DNA of 64,000 nucleotides, taken from contig JBDWGH010000002.1 in NCBI GenBank assembly GCA_039975855.1, forward strand, positions 1,178,001-1,242,000, in the 5' to 3' direction. Position 1 is the stretch's first letter, and each line of letters starts with the position of its first letter. The notes under the pieces were generated by a model. The model was not told where the DNA came from. It saw only the letters and a list, made by a program, of their open reading frames with translations, and did no database searches. The position numbers and the translations under genes were made by a program. This document shows, one piece after another, positions 43,051-51,993 of the stretch. Source of the DNA: Litorimonas sp039975855. Lineage in GTDB: Bacteria; Pseudomonadota; Alphaproteobacteria; Caulobacterales; Maricaulaceae.

Positions 43051-43728
43051 ATGAGTGCACACTATAAATCATTGGCTCGGCGGACAAATCCCGAAAGCGT
43101 TGCCCTTTTCCCGTTGAATGGAACGGTTTTGTTGCCCGGGTGTGATTTACCGTTGAACATCTTTGAACCCCGTTATCTCAATATGATCGACGACGCGCTG
43201 CGCGGAGAACGTCTAATCGGCATGGTGCAGTCCCGGGGAGACCAACTCGTCAAAGTTGGCGGACTAGGCCGAATATCGCAATTTTCTGAAACGGATGACG
43301 GACGGTATCTCGTTGTTCTCAAGGGCTTGAAACGCTTTCACTTGGGCGAAGAACTCAAGGTGACGACGCCCTATCGGCAAGCAAAAATTCGTTTTGATGG
43401 CTTTGAACATGATGCCGACACACATGATGCCAAGCAAACAAGCGAGGCGTTGTCAGAGTCGGGGCGTACGGACCGCGCGTCCTTAACAGTCGCAATGAAA
43501 GCCCTGGCCAAGGCGGTCGGGGTTCAAGTTGAGTGGGAATCGCTAAAGGAAATTCCTTTACCGCTACTTATCAATCAATCAGCTATGATTTCCCCGTTTC
43601 AACCCGAAGACAAACAAAGCCTGATGGAGGCCGCGACGAGTGACGAACGCCGCAGGCTTTTGATTGGCTTGATGCATTTATATGCCGGGCAAATTGGCGG
43701 CGAAGCCGGAGAACAACAAAAACAATGA
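43051..43728 (+). CDS. LON substrate-binding domain protein
   Basis: 225 residues from the ATG at 43051. VALFPLNGTVLLPGCDLPLNIFEPRYLNMIDDAL is the Lon N-terminal domain signature, without the ATPase and protease parts. Such stand-alone proteins are common in Alphaproteobacteria and of unclear role. An in-frame TTG at 43015 is possible but lacks a ribosome-binding site. Its stop overlaps the Trm112 ATG (ATGA). Confidence 0.88.
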   Translation: MSAHYKSLARRTNPESVALFPLNGTVLLPGCDLPLNIFEPRYLNMIDDALRGERLIGMVQSRGDQLVKVGGLGRISQFSETDDGRYLVVLKGLKRFHLGEELKVTTPYRQAKIRFDGFEHDADTHDAKQTSEALSESGRTDRASLTVAMKALAKAVGVQVEWESLKEIPLPLLINQSAMISPFQPEDKQSLMEAATSDERRRLLIGLMHLYAGQIGGEAGEQQKQ

Positions 43729-43907
43729 CAAACCAACACCCCAAGATCGACCCCAAAATGTTGAGCAGCCTCGTCTGCCCAAAATCGAGGGGTTCGTTAA
43801 CCCATGACACCGAAACCAATGAGTTAATCTCTAAAAAGGCAAAACTCGCCTATCCCATTCGCGACGGTGTTCCGATTATGCTAATCCATGAGGCGCGTGC
43901 ATTATGA
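43725..43907 (+). CDS. Trm112 family protein
   Basis: 60 residues with DPKMLSSLVCPKSRGSLT, ELISKKAKLAYPIRDGVPIML, the usual bacterial Trm112 (UPF0434) pattern. Eukaryotic Trm112 activates methyltransferases; the bacterial role is less clear. ATGA overlaps on both sides couple it to the LON and DUF1244 genes. Only one Cys of the first zinc knuckle (CPKSRG) remains. Confidence 0.92.
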   Translation: MTNQHPKIDPKMLSSLVCPKSRGSLTHDTETNELISKKAKLAYPIRDGVPIMLIHEARAL

Positions 43908-44206
43908 GTGAGTTGACCCAAGCTGAGCGTGACGCCTTGGACGCAGCGACCTTTCGTCGTCTTTTGAAACATCTAGATGAAAACCGAGATGTACAAAATA
44001 TTGATTTAATGATCCTCGCTAATTTCTGTCGAAATTGCTTATCAAAATGGTGGCTCGCGGAAGGTGAAGCCAGTGGTCATGAGATGGACTTGGACGATGC
44101 GCGGCAACGCGTATACGGCATGGATTACCGTGAATGGAAAGCTAGCCAACCTGAGGCCACACCGGAGCAAATCGCGGCTTATAATGCCCGAACAAAAGGG
44201 TGCTAA
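43904..44206 (+). CDS. DUF1244 family protein
   Basis: 100 residues, helical. NIDLMILANFCRNCLSKWW with the FCRNCL Cys pair and VYGMDYREWKA are the family hallmarks. It is found across Alphaproteobacteria with unknown function. It sits between Trm112 and hslV. Confidence 0.9.
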   Translation: MSELTQAERDALDAATFRRLLKHLDENRDVQNIDLMILANFCRNCLSKWWLAEGEASGHEMDLDDARQRVYGMDYREWKASQPEATPEQIAAYNARTKGC

Positions 44207-44210
44207 AACT

Positions 44211-44798
44211 ATGACTTACAATCCCCACCATGATTTCGCAGATGCAAGCCAATGGCGCGGCACGACCATTCTGACCGTTCGTAAGAATGGTAAGGTTGTT
44301 GTGGTTGGCGACGGCCAAGTCAGCGCAGGCAATACAGTTATGAAATCCAGCGCGCGCAAGGTGCGTACCTTAGCGGGGGGCTCAGTCCTGACAGGATTCG
44401 CTGGCGCTACGGCAGATGCTTTTGCCCTGCTTGAACGATTGGAAGCAAAACTCGAAGCTCATCCAACACAACTCGCACGGGCCTGTGTTGAGTTAGCCAA
44501 AGATTGGCGAACCGATAAATATCTACGCCAATTGCAAGCCATGATGATTGTCGCAGATAAATCAGAGACCTTCGTTCTCACTGGCAATGGTGATGTCGTT
44601 CAACCCGATACCGCCGAAACCGGGTCGGGCATTACTGCAATTGGCTCTGGCGGGAATTACGCCCTTTCCGCAGCTCTGGCGATGGATGAGTATGAAGCAG
44701 ACGCTGAAATCCTTGCACGGAAGGCTATGGGCATCGCCGATCGCATTTGTGTTTTCACCAATAATAATTTGACCTTGGAATCGCTTAAAACCGATTAA
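44211..44798 (+). CDS. hslV: HslV peptidase subunit of the HslUV protease
   Basis: 195 residues. After a 17-residue propeptide the sequence RGTTILTVRKNGK exposes the catalytic Thr18. GDGQVSAGNTVMKSSARKVR, GFAGATADAFALLERLE and GSGGNYALSAALA are HslV signatures. The ATG at 44211 with AAAAGGG upstream gives the family length; longer frames are rejected. hslU, often adjacent, is not: the next gene is convergent. Confidence 0.96.
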   Translation: MTYNPHHDFADASQWRGTTILTVRKNGKVVVVGDGQVSAGNTVMKSSARKVRTLAGGSVLTGFAGATADAFALLERLEAKLEAHPTQLARACVELAKDWRTDKYLRQLQAMMIVADKSETFVLTGNGDVVQPDTAETGSGITAIGSGGNYALSAALAMDEYEADAEILARKAMGIADRICVFTNNNLTLESLKTD

Positions 44799-46312
44799 GC
44801 CAACCACGCTTTATTTGCCGGCAGACCCGGTTCGACTTTTAGTTTAGCGGCGTCTAATTCACCGTCAGCCAATGCTACGAGTACATCGGGGTTGGCGTCC
44901 CGCAATTTGGCATAGAACCGGGTCTGATCAGCAAGCTGTCCGATTACGATGGCCCCAATAGGTGCACCGCGTTTGTGCTGGACGATATAGCTTTCCATCG
45001 TCGCAATTCCCGATGGCTTCGCGGCCTGACCTGGCGCGGATTGGGAGGCGATTGTTTCAGCGATCGCATCTTTATTCGCGAAGACATTTCCATCTTTCCA
45101 TTCGGTGGAATAGATACCGACGGCCTGTTTGCTCATCCATCCACCATTACCGTGTGCCAATCCCAATGACCCAGGTGTTCGGCGGCAAGCAGCGACAACT
45201 TCGCAAATACCATGTAGCGTGTAATTATTCCCGGGACCGCCGAAGAAAGGCAATCCACCCGTTAGCGTCATAAACTTATCTTTGCGCGCTAACTGCGTTG
45301 CGGCCTGATCTACTACACAAGGAAAACACGAATAAATATCTGCGTGATCAATTTCCGACCGGCTTACCTTGGCTGCTTCCAAAGCGCCTTGAATGACGAG
45401 GTCCATCGCAACACTGCGAGATAAATCAGTACGGTCCAACATAAGGTTCTCCTGCGCCTCCGCATGTCCGCGAAGGTGGACCCACCTATCTTTCGAGATA
45501 CCTAAACTTCGCGCTTGCCCCACGGTCGTCATGAGAACAGCTGCACCTTGATTGACAGCGTCTTTTGCGACCATGTTTTTTAAAAACGGTGAAATGAGAT
45601 TTCGGTTGTCAGGTGTCGGTACGGCGATTTCGTCCGCAGTATAAATCTGTTTGAACATTGCATACGGATTCTCTGCCGCCACACCTGACATTGCCGCAAT
45701 TAGCTTTGCCATATAGTCTCGATGTTGGGCCACTGTTCGTCCAGCCTTTATACGCCTCGCCGTTTCAATGAATCCGTAGTAAGCCATGGCATCCATCAGG
45801 CCATGAGCCAACTCCGTCTGAGACACGATCATTGGCCCGCTAAATAGACCTCTATCCATCCATTCACCTGCATGGGTTTCTGACCAATCCAAGACCGTAC
45901 CTGACCGCTGCGCGGCACGCATGTTAGCCAAAGCCTCTCCGCCGGCCACAAGTGCAAATTTCGCTTCACCCGACGCCAAGGCCTGCGCGGCTTCAGCGAT
46001 TAAGGTCTGCGGAGATTGTCCGCCAATGACATCATAAATTGCGTGATCAGGCGCCGCACCAATCCGAGAGGCAACCGCCCGAGGAAATTTATCTGGTCCG
46101 CCGAAGGGGCAGGCATAGGCCGGACTACTGTCTGAAAACGTTCGCACACAACCGAGCCAATCTATTTGGGCTCCATCTATACCTGCATCTTGGAGAGCCG
46201 CCTGTGCCGCGCGCCCCGCCATGTTTGCGTGTGAGGCCCCTTTTGTCAAATCGGACGGAACAGCTTCCACGGCCTGTCCGATACCAATGAGAATAGGGGT
46301 TGTGTCTTCCAT
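44795..46312 (-). CDS. Thiolase-like acetyl-CoA acetyltransferase family protein
   Basis: 505 residues of the thiolase superfamily (GIGQAVEAVP at the start, LVAGGEALANMRAAQ, YSCFPCVVDQA, GGLPFFGGPGNNYTLHGICE). The motif normally holding the nucleophilic Cys (CxSG) reads GGQSPQTL, so the classical Cys is missing. This is typical of a subgroup with an added C-terminal domain. The reaction is not clear, perhaps a CoA-thioester or sterol side-chain step. It converges on hslV with a 4-bp overlap. Confidence 0.83.
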   Translation of the reverse strand: MEDTTPILIGIGQAVEAVPSDLTKGASHANMAGRAAQAALQDAGIDGAQIDWLGCVRTFSDSSPAYACPFGGPDKFPRAVASRIGAAPDHAIYDVIGGQSPQTLIAEAAQALASGEAKFALVAGGEALANMRAAQRSGTVLDWSETHAGEWMDRGLFSGPMIVSQTELAHGLMDAMAYYGFIETARRIKAGRTVAQHRDYMAKLIAAMSGVAAENPYAMFKQIYTADEIAVPTPDNRNLISPFLKNMVAKDAVNQGAAVLMTTVGQARSLGISKDRWVHLRGHAEAQENLMLDRTDLSRSVAMDLVIQGALEAAKVSRSEIDHADIYSCFPCVVDQAATQLARKDKFMTLTGGLPFFGGPGNNYTLHGICEVVAACRRTPGSLGLAHGNGGWMSKQAVGIYSTEWKDGNVFANKDAIAETIASQSAPGQAAKPSGIATMESYIVQHKRGAPIGAIVIGQLADQTRFYAKLRDANPDVLVALADGELDAAKLKVEPGLPANKAWLA

Positions 46313-46566
46313 TGTTGGGGTGTGGGGAAATCAAAACTATTTGACAAGCCATCAGATATGAAACTCGATCCTCGGTTTTGAAGATTGGCTTTATTTGCCT
46401 TCTTCAATACGCCCAGCATGAGATCACACCCTCCATAGACGACATCGCCGAACCGCAAAGGTTTCCGCTTGCCTTGCGCTTTAACCCTCATATGTTGCGC
46501 GAGTTGCCCGCCGTGTTGATGCTTCGCGCAGACCGGCGGATTGAGCCACTTGCCAAGGAATATAAA

Positions 46567-47760
46567 ATGGCCAAGGGAAACCACCTTTTCGATTGTTACA
46601 ACCCGCCCGCGATTACATTTGAACGCGGGGAAGGCGCCTATCTCTATACCGAGACAGGCGAAAAATATTTGGATTTTATTGCAGGGATTGCCGTAAACGC
46701 TTTGGGCCATGCGCCGAAGGACATCGGCGACGCTATAAAAGATCAACTGGACAAGGTCTGGCATCTTTCAAATCTTTTCCGCGTTCCGGGACAGGAAACA
46801 CTCGCCAAGAAATACTGCGATGCGTTACCATGGGCGGACAAAGTCTTCTTTCAAAACTCGGGTACAGAATCCCTGGAACTCGCGATGAAATGCGCACGGC
46901 GCTATCACTTCGGCGAAGGCAATCCGGAACGATATGAAATCATCGCCTTTAAGGGCGCGTTTCATGGCCGGACATTTGCGGCGGTCAATGCAGCCGGTAA
47001 TCCGAAATATCTCGAAGGCTTTGGCCCTGCCCTACCGGGCTTTACGCATTTGGAATTTGGCGATCATGACGCCCTGAAAGCCGCAATTTCTGATACGACT
47101 GCAGCCATCCTTGTTGAACCCGTTCAAGGTGAAGGCGGCGTGCGCGCTCTCCCTCCAGAATGTCTGCGAGGATTACGCGCCATGTGTGATGAACATGGCA
47201 TCCTACTGATCTATGATGAAGTTCAATGCGGCGCATCGCGGACAGGTCAGATCTTTGCCCATCAATGGGTCGACGGCGGCGAGCCAGATATTATGGCGGT
47301 GGCTAAAGGTGTCGGCGGCGGTTTCCCGCTGGGCGCTGTCATCACGACGGCGGCTGCAGCCCAGCACATGGTACCGGGCACACACGGCACCACCTATGGC
47401 GGCAACCCCGTCGCAATGGCGGCGGGCAATGCCGTATTTGATAAAATCTCCGATCCAGAATTTTTGCAACACGTTCGCGATATCTCAAATGCCTTCCGTC
47501 AATCCCTCGAAGGATTGAAGGATGAATTCCCGGATATGGTTTTAGAAGTACGTGGCAAGGGTCTCTTGCTTGGGTTGAAACTTGCCGATCATGTCAACAA
47601 TCGAGAGCTTCGCATGGCCGTTCAAGCGCGGAATTTATTGGTCGGCACAGCAGGCGACAATGTTCTGCGTATGGCACCGCCGCTTATTATTGGTGAGGGT
47701 GAAGCGCGGGAGGCTCTCGAAATCCTACGCGGCGGGCTGCAGGATATGAAGAAGGCCTAG
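46567..47760 (+). CDS. argD: Acetylornithine aminotransferase
   Basis: 397 residues of PLP fold type I. NSGTESLELAMKCARRYH, FHGRTFAAVNAAGN, LIYDEVQCGASRTGQIFAHQ and VAKGVGGGFPLGA (PLP lysine) are present. It converts N-acetylglutamate semialdehyde to acetylornithine in arginine synthesis and may also serve in DAP synthesis. The ATG at 46567 has AAGGAA 6 bases upstream and gives the usual N-terminus. argF, often next in this class, is not here. Confidence 0.95.
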   Translation: MAKGNHLFDCYNPPAITFERGEGAYLYTETGEKYLDFIAGIAVNALGHAPKDIGDAIKDQLDKVWHLSNLFRVPGQETLAKKYCDALPWADKVFFQNSGTESLELAMKCARRYHFGEGNPERYEIIAFKGAFHGRTFAAVNAAGNPKYLEGFGPALPGFTHLEFGDHDALKAAISDTTAAILVEPVQGEGGVRALPPECLRGLRAMCDEHGILLIYDEVQCGASRTGQIFAHQWVDGGEPDIMAVAKGVGGGFPLGAVITTAAAAQHMVPGTHGTTYGGNPVAMAAGNAVFDKISDPEFLQHVRDISNAFRQSLEGLKDEFPDMVLEVRGKGLLLGLKLADHVNNRELRMAVQARNLLVGTAGDNVLRMAPPLIIGEGEAREALEILRGGLQDMKKA

Positions 47761-48068
47761 TTGAGCATATCGGCGACAACCTCGCCTTCCCATAAAACTT
47801 CGGATGGGCCGGCTAGTTCGGCCCATTTCATTCTCAAAACACCAAAAGCTTCGCTGGGGACCACCTCTCCAGCGGCTTCTTTTACAGTCAAAGATGGCCA
47901 TTGCGCATAAGCGTAAAAATGCCCGTCATCGGCATAGTGCAGCCGCGAACCCAGCGCGCCGCAACTCTCTTTAAAAAACTGAGTTAGCCCAGCCCACACT
48001 TCAATAAATTGACGCCGCGTTTCGGAATTATTCGACAGCAAAGTGAATTTGTAGGAGACGCAATACAT
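47757..48068 (-). CDS. Antibiotic biosynthesis monooxygenase-like (ABM) domain protein
   Basis: 103 residues with a ferredoxin-like pattern: YCVSYKFTLLSNNSETRRQFIEVWAGLTQFF, then GSRLHYADDGHFYAYAQW. This is compatible with an ABM/dimeric alpha-beta barrel. No catalytic residues can be confirmed. It converges on argD with a 4-bp overlap and starts next to the end of the small membrane-protein gene. Confidence 0.6.
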   Translation of the reverse strand: MYCVSYKFTLLSNNSETRRQFIEVWAGLTQFFKESCGALGSRLHYADDGHFYAYAQWPSLTVKEAAGEVVPSEAFGVLRMKWAELAGPSEVLWEGEVVADMLN

Positions 48069-48230
48069 TTAATTCAGGCATTTCTTGTTTTGGAAATCAT
48101 ATTCATATCCGGCATCCAAACATTTATCGACTTTAGCATTGGACACGAAATGTTGGAATGACGCCCCAGCGAATAGAACGATCAGTAATATCAAATAGAG
48201 GAGATATTTCTGCTTCTTTTCGCGGCTCAT
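48069..48230 (-). CDS. 53-residue single-pass membrane protein
   Basis: MSREKKQK, then a hydrophobic helix (YLLYLILLIVLFAGASF), then a tail with two Cys (DKCLDAGYEYDFQNKKCLN) that could form a disulfide outside the cytoplasm. The ATG at 48230 overlaps the DUF998 stop (ATGA), so it is co-expressed. No family recognised. Confidence 0.65.
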   Translation of the reverse strand: MSREKKQKYLLYLILLIVLFAGASFQHFVSNAKVDKCLDAGYEYDFQNKKCLN

Positions 48231-48844
48231 GACGTCTTTCTTTTCGGCTGCGAGGATAGCACTATATAACAAAGAACCAAGAATGCGGGGTAGTCCGAAA
48301 GACGCTGACATGCACCGCGAAAATCGGCTTGGTCCGGCACAAGCATCATCACAAAACCAATTGCCATTGCAGCAGCGGCTATAGCACAGAGCATCCGCCA
48401 CATCGGTTTTGATTTTAAATTCACGCTCAATAACGCAAAACCAATCACGCCCAGAGGATATTGCACAAGACCAAGCAGGTTATGAACGGATTGATTGATA
48501 CTGCCTTCAATCGGGCAGCCATAATCACAAGGGAAAATCGCCGCACCGAAATATCCTGCCGGTAGGCCAAGACCCAAACAGATTAATCCTGCGCGCAGTC
48601 CAGTCAACTTTGGCAAACGGTGCCACAATGCGATCATTATCAAAATACAGCTAATACCGACCATCGGAAATGCCAGCGTGTTGGTCAGGTGCTGTGTTGA
48701 TGTTCCAGTGGCCCCAAGTTCACTTAGATAGTTTGCAAAAGAGGAATAATCCTGACGGGTTGCGCCTAAAATCTCAGGCAATAAAATACCTGAAAACAAG
48801 AGTACCACGACTGCGACATAAACAAAGACAGAGCGGCGGATCAT
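48227..48844 (-). CDS. DUF998 family membrane protein
   Basis: 205 residues with six hydrophobic segments. YSSFANYLSELGATGTSTQ and FPCDYGCPIEGSINQSVHNLLG are DUF998 hallmarks. Function unknown. The ATG overlaps the prfA stop by 4 bp, so it is translated with release factor 1. Confidence 0.88.
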   Translation of the reverse strand: MIRRSVFVYVAVVVLLFSGILLPEILGATRQDYSSFANYLSELGATGTSTQHLTNTLAFPMVGISCILIMIALWHRLPKLTGLRAGLICLGLGLPAGYFGAAIFPCDYGCPIEGSINQSVHNLLGLVQYPLGVIGFALLSVNLKSKPMWRMLCAIAAAAMAIGFVMMLVPDQADFRGACQRLSDYPAFLVLCYIVLSSQPKRKTS

Positions 48845-49905
48845 CCTTGCTCCATTTGTGCAAGACGAGCTGCCTGATCTTCGGCAATCAAAGCATCAAC
48901 CACATCGGAAAGCGCATCACCCGCCACGATCTTGTCGAGATTATATAGCGTCAAATTAATTCGATGATCTGTCACGCGGCCTTGCGGATAATTATAGGTT
49001 CGGATGCGTTCGGAACGGTCCCCAGACCCAACCTGACCGGCACGTTCTTCTGCGCGTTCACTATCGATACGCTGCTTCTCAATATCATAGAGCTTCATCT
49101 TGAGGAGGCGTTCCGCATTGGCACGGTTCATATGTTGGGATTTAGCGTCACAGACCACGACAACACCCGTCGGTACATGGGTCATACGAACGGCGGAGTC
49201 GGTCTTGTTGACGTGCTGCCCACCTGCGCCCGATGCCCGCATTGTGTCGACGCGGACATCACTCATTGAAAAACCAATATCGATGTCTTCAGGTTCTGGC
49301 AGAACTGCGACTGTTGCGGCGGAGGTATGAATACGGCCTTGGGTTTCCGTCACGGGTACCCGTTGGACGCGGTGAACACCGCTCTCAAACTTCATCATAC
49401 CGTAAGCACCTGCGCCCGAAACGGAGGCTACGATTTCTTTGTAACCGCCCATATCGGCCTCTGAGTCTGTTTCGATCTCCACTTTCCAACCCTGCAAGGA
49501 GGCATAGCGAGAATACATCGCAAAGAGATCTCCCGCAAAAATCGCAGCTTCATCACCGCCGGTGCCAGCGCGAATTTCCAGAACGATAGAGGCATTGTCA
49601 TCCTTATCTTTTGGCAAGAGTAGCAAGGACACTTCCTTTTCCAGCGCAGGCAGGCTTTCTTTGAGTGCTTGGATTTCTTCTTTTGCCATTGGCCCCATTT
49701 CAGGGTCGTCCAACATGGCCTCCAAATCCGCCATTTCAGCGCGAACATCCATGAGCTTTTTCACACCCTCAGCAACCGGACGCAGCTCGGCATAATCTTT
49801 GCCTAGTTGGACTATTTCATCCGTATCGCTGGTCGCGCTCATCCGCGCTGTGATCTGATCGAAGCGGTCTACGACTTGGGAAAGTTTGATATCAGGAATA
49901 TGCAT
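48841..49905 (-). CDS. prfA: Peptide chain release factor 1
   Basis: Ends translation at UAA and UAG. 354 residues, with the GGQ motif in GAGGQHVNKTDSAVRMTH and the RAGTGGDEAAIFAGDLF block. The stop-codon reading region includes VQRVPVTETQGRIHTS. prmC, which modifies the GGQ glutamine and often follows prfA, is not next; a DUF998 gene is there instead. Confidence 0.97.
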   Translation of the reverse strand: MHIPDIKLSQVVDRFDQITARMSATSDTDEIVQLGKDYAELRPVAEGVKKLMDVRAEMADLEAMLDDPEMGPMAKEEIQALKESLPALEKEVSLLLLPKDKDDNASIVLEIRAGTGGDEAAIFAGDLFAMYSRYASLQGWKVEIETDSEADMGGYKEIVASVSGAGAYGMMKFESGVHRVQRVPVTETQGRIHTSAATVAVLPEPEDIDIGFSMSDVRVDTMRASGAGGQHVNKTDSAVRMTHVPTGVVVVCDAKSQHMNRANAERLLKMKLYDIEKQRIDSERAEERAGQVGSGDRSERIRTYNYPQGRVTDHRINLTLYNLDKIVAGDALSDVVDALIAEDQAARLAQMEQG

Positions 49906-49919
49906 GGGCGGGACTTATG

Positions 49920-51983
49920 TCAGTCTAATGAGAGGGTCAAACCCGCAAACAGCGTTCGCGGCCGTCCAGGGAAGTACCGTTCATTTCCAAAGGCAAAATC
50001 TGCCCGGTCGGCATACCGCGTGTCGAATAGATTATCGACGCGTAAGGAGAGCTGCAAGTTATCCTGCAAATCGACCTTTCCGCCTGCGGAGAATACATCA
50101 TGCCCTGGATATGTCTGGGTATTGCCCGGATCCGTGAAATAGGACCCGACATGCGTCCAGCGCAGATAGGTGCCGAAAGCTGCGCCATCATAACGCAGTG
50201 CCAGGTTCCCCAGAGTATCAGGTGCGGTATCAACACGGTCGCCATCGGTGATATTGTTGGCAGCACTGCCCACTGTTTCGGTAAAGTCATATGTGTGCCG
50301 CGCGAGGGTGCCCGACCCTACGATAGAAAAACCTGAACCAAGCGATAGATCGAGACTCGCCTCGATGCCTTGATGACGCGTTTTTCCGTTAACGACATTG
50401 AATCCATTCGAATTACGGAAGAAAAAATTGTCCTTCCACATAGTGAAGGCTGTCAGTTCAAATTTTGTATTCCCAAATGTCTGACTACGTAGTCCGGCCT
50501 CCAAGCTATCCAGTGTCTCGACATCAGCTTCACCCGGCACTTGGTTTTGTTGCGCGGAATAAAGATCGGACGTTTGCGGGGCGCGAGACCCTCGTGCGGC
50601 GCGAGCGAAAAGCGTGATCTTATCTAACTCATAGGTCAGTCCAACTTTAGGCGTCAGCGTGAAAAAATCATCTGATCTATCCGCTGCACGAATAAAGCGA
50701 CCAGACGTGCCTGTATCCGCGAGATTATTATAATCATAGGAGGTGTATTCACCGCGTGCACCGAGATGCAAAGTTGCGCGTTCACTTATAAAAACATCTT
50801 TAGCCGCAAATGCCGCTAGCACGACAGCATCAACGTCATAGTCAAAATGCAAACCTTGGACGAAACTAAATCGGTCTGGGTTCTCTTGAAATTCATATTG
50901 GAAACCCGACGTGTATTCAGCATCAAGACCTGCGCTCCATCCATCACCGTAGAGACCGGATTTGAACCCAAATGATGTATGACCGTTTTTGTCCAAGGCT
51001 TGCCCTGGTACAAAATGCCGAAGAAACCGCTGCTGGGTACGGCGAGCATAGGGTTGCAAGATAAGCGTTCCCAAATCTGTTTCGCGCGTGGCCTTTACCT
51101 GAGCGCGCAACGCTTGCGTATCTCGAAAAGCTTCAGGGTTCGCATTTGACTCAATCAGGTCTCGGTCGCGATAAATATCATCCCCTTGAAGGAATCCTGC
51201 TGTTTCTTGATTGAGATTATTGAGCGCAATCAGACTAGCAACATTCCAATCCCCTAATTCAGCAATATGCTGAACCGAATATTTCTGCTGATCAAAACCG
51301 CTATCATCTCGGAATCCGCTATCATGGGAAAGGTCTGCCGATACACGCACGGATTCTGAGATATCCTTCACAATCGTTGTATTGAGATATCCGCGATCAT
51401 TGCCCTGAATACTCAAGAAACCACGCCCAGCGCCCGGTTCATCTAACACTACATTGATCAGACCATGCACGGCGTTGGACCCGTAATCAGCAGGACCAGG
51501 GCCTTTGAAAACTTCCAGCCGAGACGCAATTTCGGTGGGCGCTTCAAGCAGCCCGTTTACATTGGCAAACCCAGCCGCACGCAATGGCACACCGTCTAAG
51601 GTATATAGGAAACTACCAGCACCTGCCCCGCCCGTTAAAACGGGAGACCGAATGGCCGTTAAATGCTCTTGCCCTGAACCTCGGTGAATATTCACACCGG
51701 CGATTGTGTTCAAAATTTCGGCAGGATGAGCAAGGGTCAATCCTTCAGGCGAAACTGGCCGAATCACGTCGATGACTTCTGGTTGACTATCAGTTTGAAG
51801 CTGGACCCCTTTCGCCACAACAACATCAAGTGGACCTGGTCGCGGAGGAAAAATCAGGTCACTCTCTTCATGACAGCTAATCAGATTAGGGTCTTCTGCC
51901 CAAAGATCATCACATGTGGTCTGCGCCAAGGCCGGCAAAGCAGAGCTAAGCAAGGCGGCGCTTGCAAGCCATAATAATTTCAT
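49920..51983 (-). CDS. TonB-dependent outer-membrane receptor
   Basis: 687 residues from the ATG at 51983. A Sec signal peptide (KLLWLASAALLSSALPALAQT) precedes a plug domain (HPAEILNTIAGVNIHRGSG, FLYTLDGVPLRAAGF, EVFKGPGPADYGSNAVHGLINV) and a 22-strand barrel ending AGLTLSLD. Substrate is unknown (iron chelate, vitamin or sugar). The start gives a signal peptide at the N-terminus; frames extending to 52100 are rejected. Confidence 0.92.
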   Translation of the reverse strand: MKLLWLASAALLSSALPALAQTTCDDLWAEDPNLISCHEESDLIFPPRPGPLDVVVAKGVQLQTDSQPEVIDVIRPVSPEGLTLAHPAEILNTIAGVNIHRGSGQEHLTAIRSPVLTGGAGAGSFLYTLDGVPLRAAGFANVNGLLEAPTEIASRLEVFKGPGPADYGSNAVHGLINVVLDEPGAGRGFLSIQGNDRGYLNTTIVKDISESVRVSADLSHDSGFRDDSGFDQQKYSVQHIAELGDWNVASLIALNNLNQETAGFLQGDDIYRDRDLIESNANPEAFRDTQALRAQVKATRETDLGTLILQPYARRTQQRFLRHFVPGQALDKNGHTSFGFKSGLYGDGWSAGLDAEYTSGFQYEFQENPDRFSFVQGLHFDYDVDAVVLAAFAAKDVFISERATLHLGARGEYTSYDYNNLADTGTSGRFIRAADRSDDFFTLTPKVGLTYELDKITLFARAARGSRAPQTSDLYSAQQNQVPGEADVETLDSLEAGLRSQTFGNTKFELTAFTMWKDNFFFRNSNGFNVVNGKTRHQGIEASLDLSLGSGFSIVGSGTLARHTYDFTETVGSAANNITDGDRVDTAPDTLGNLALRYDGAAFGTYLRWTHVGSYFTDPGNTQTYPGHDVFSAGGKVDLQDNLQLSLRVDNLFDTRYADRADFAFGNERYFPGRPRTLFAGLTLSLD

Positions 51984-51993
51984 GTGTCGGACC

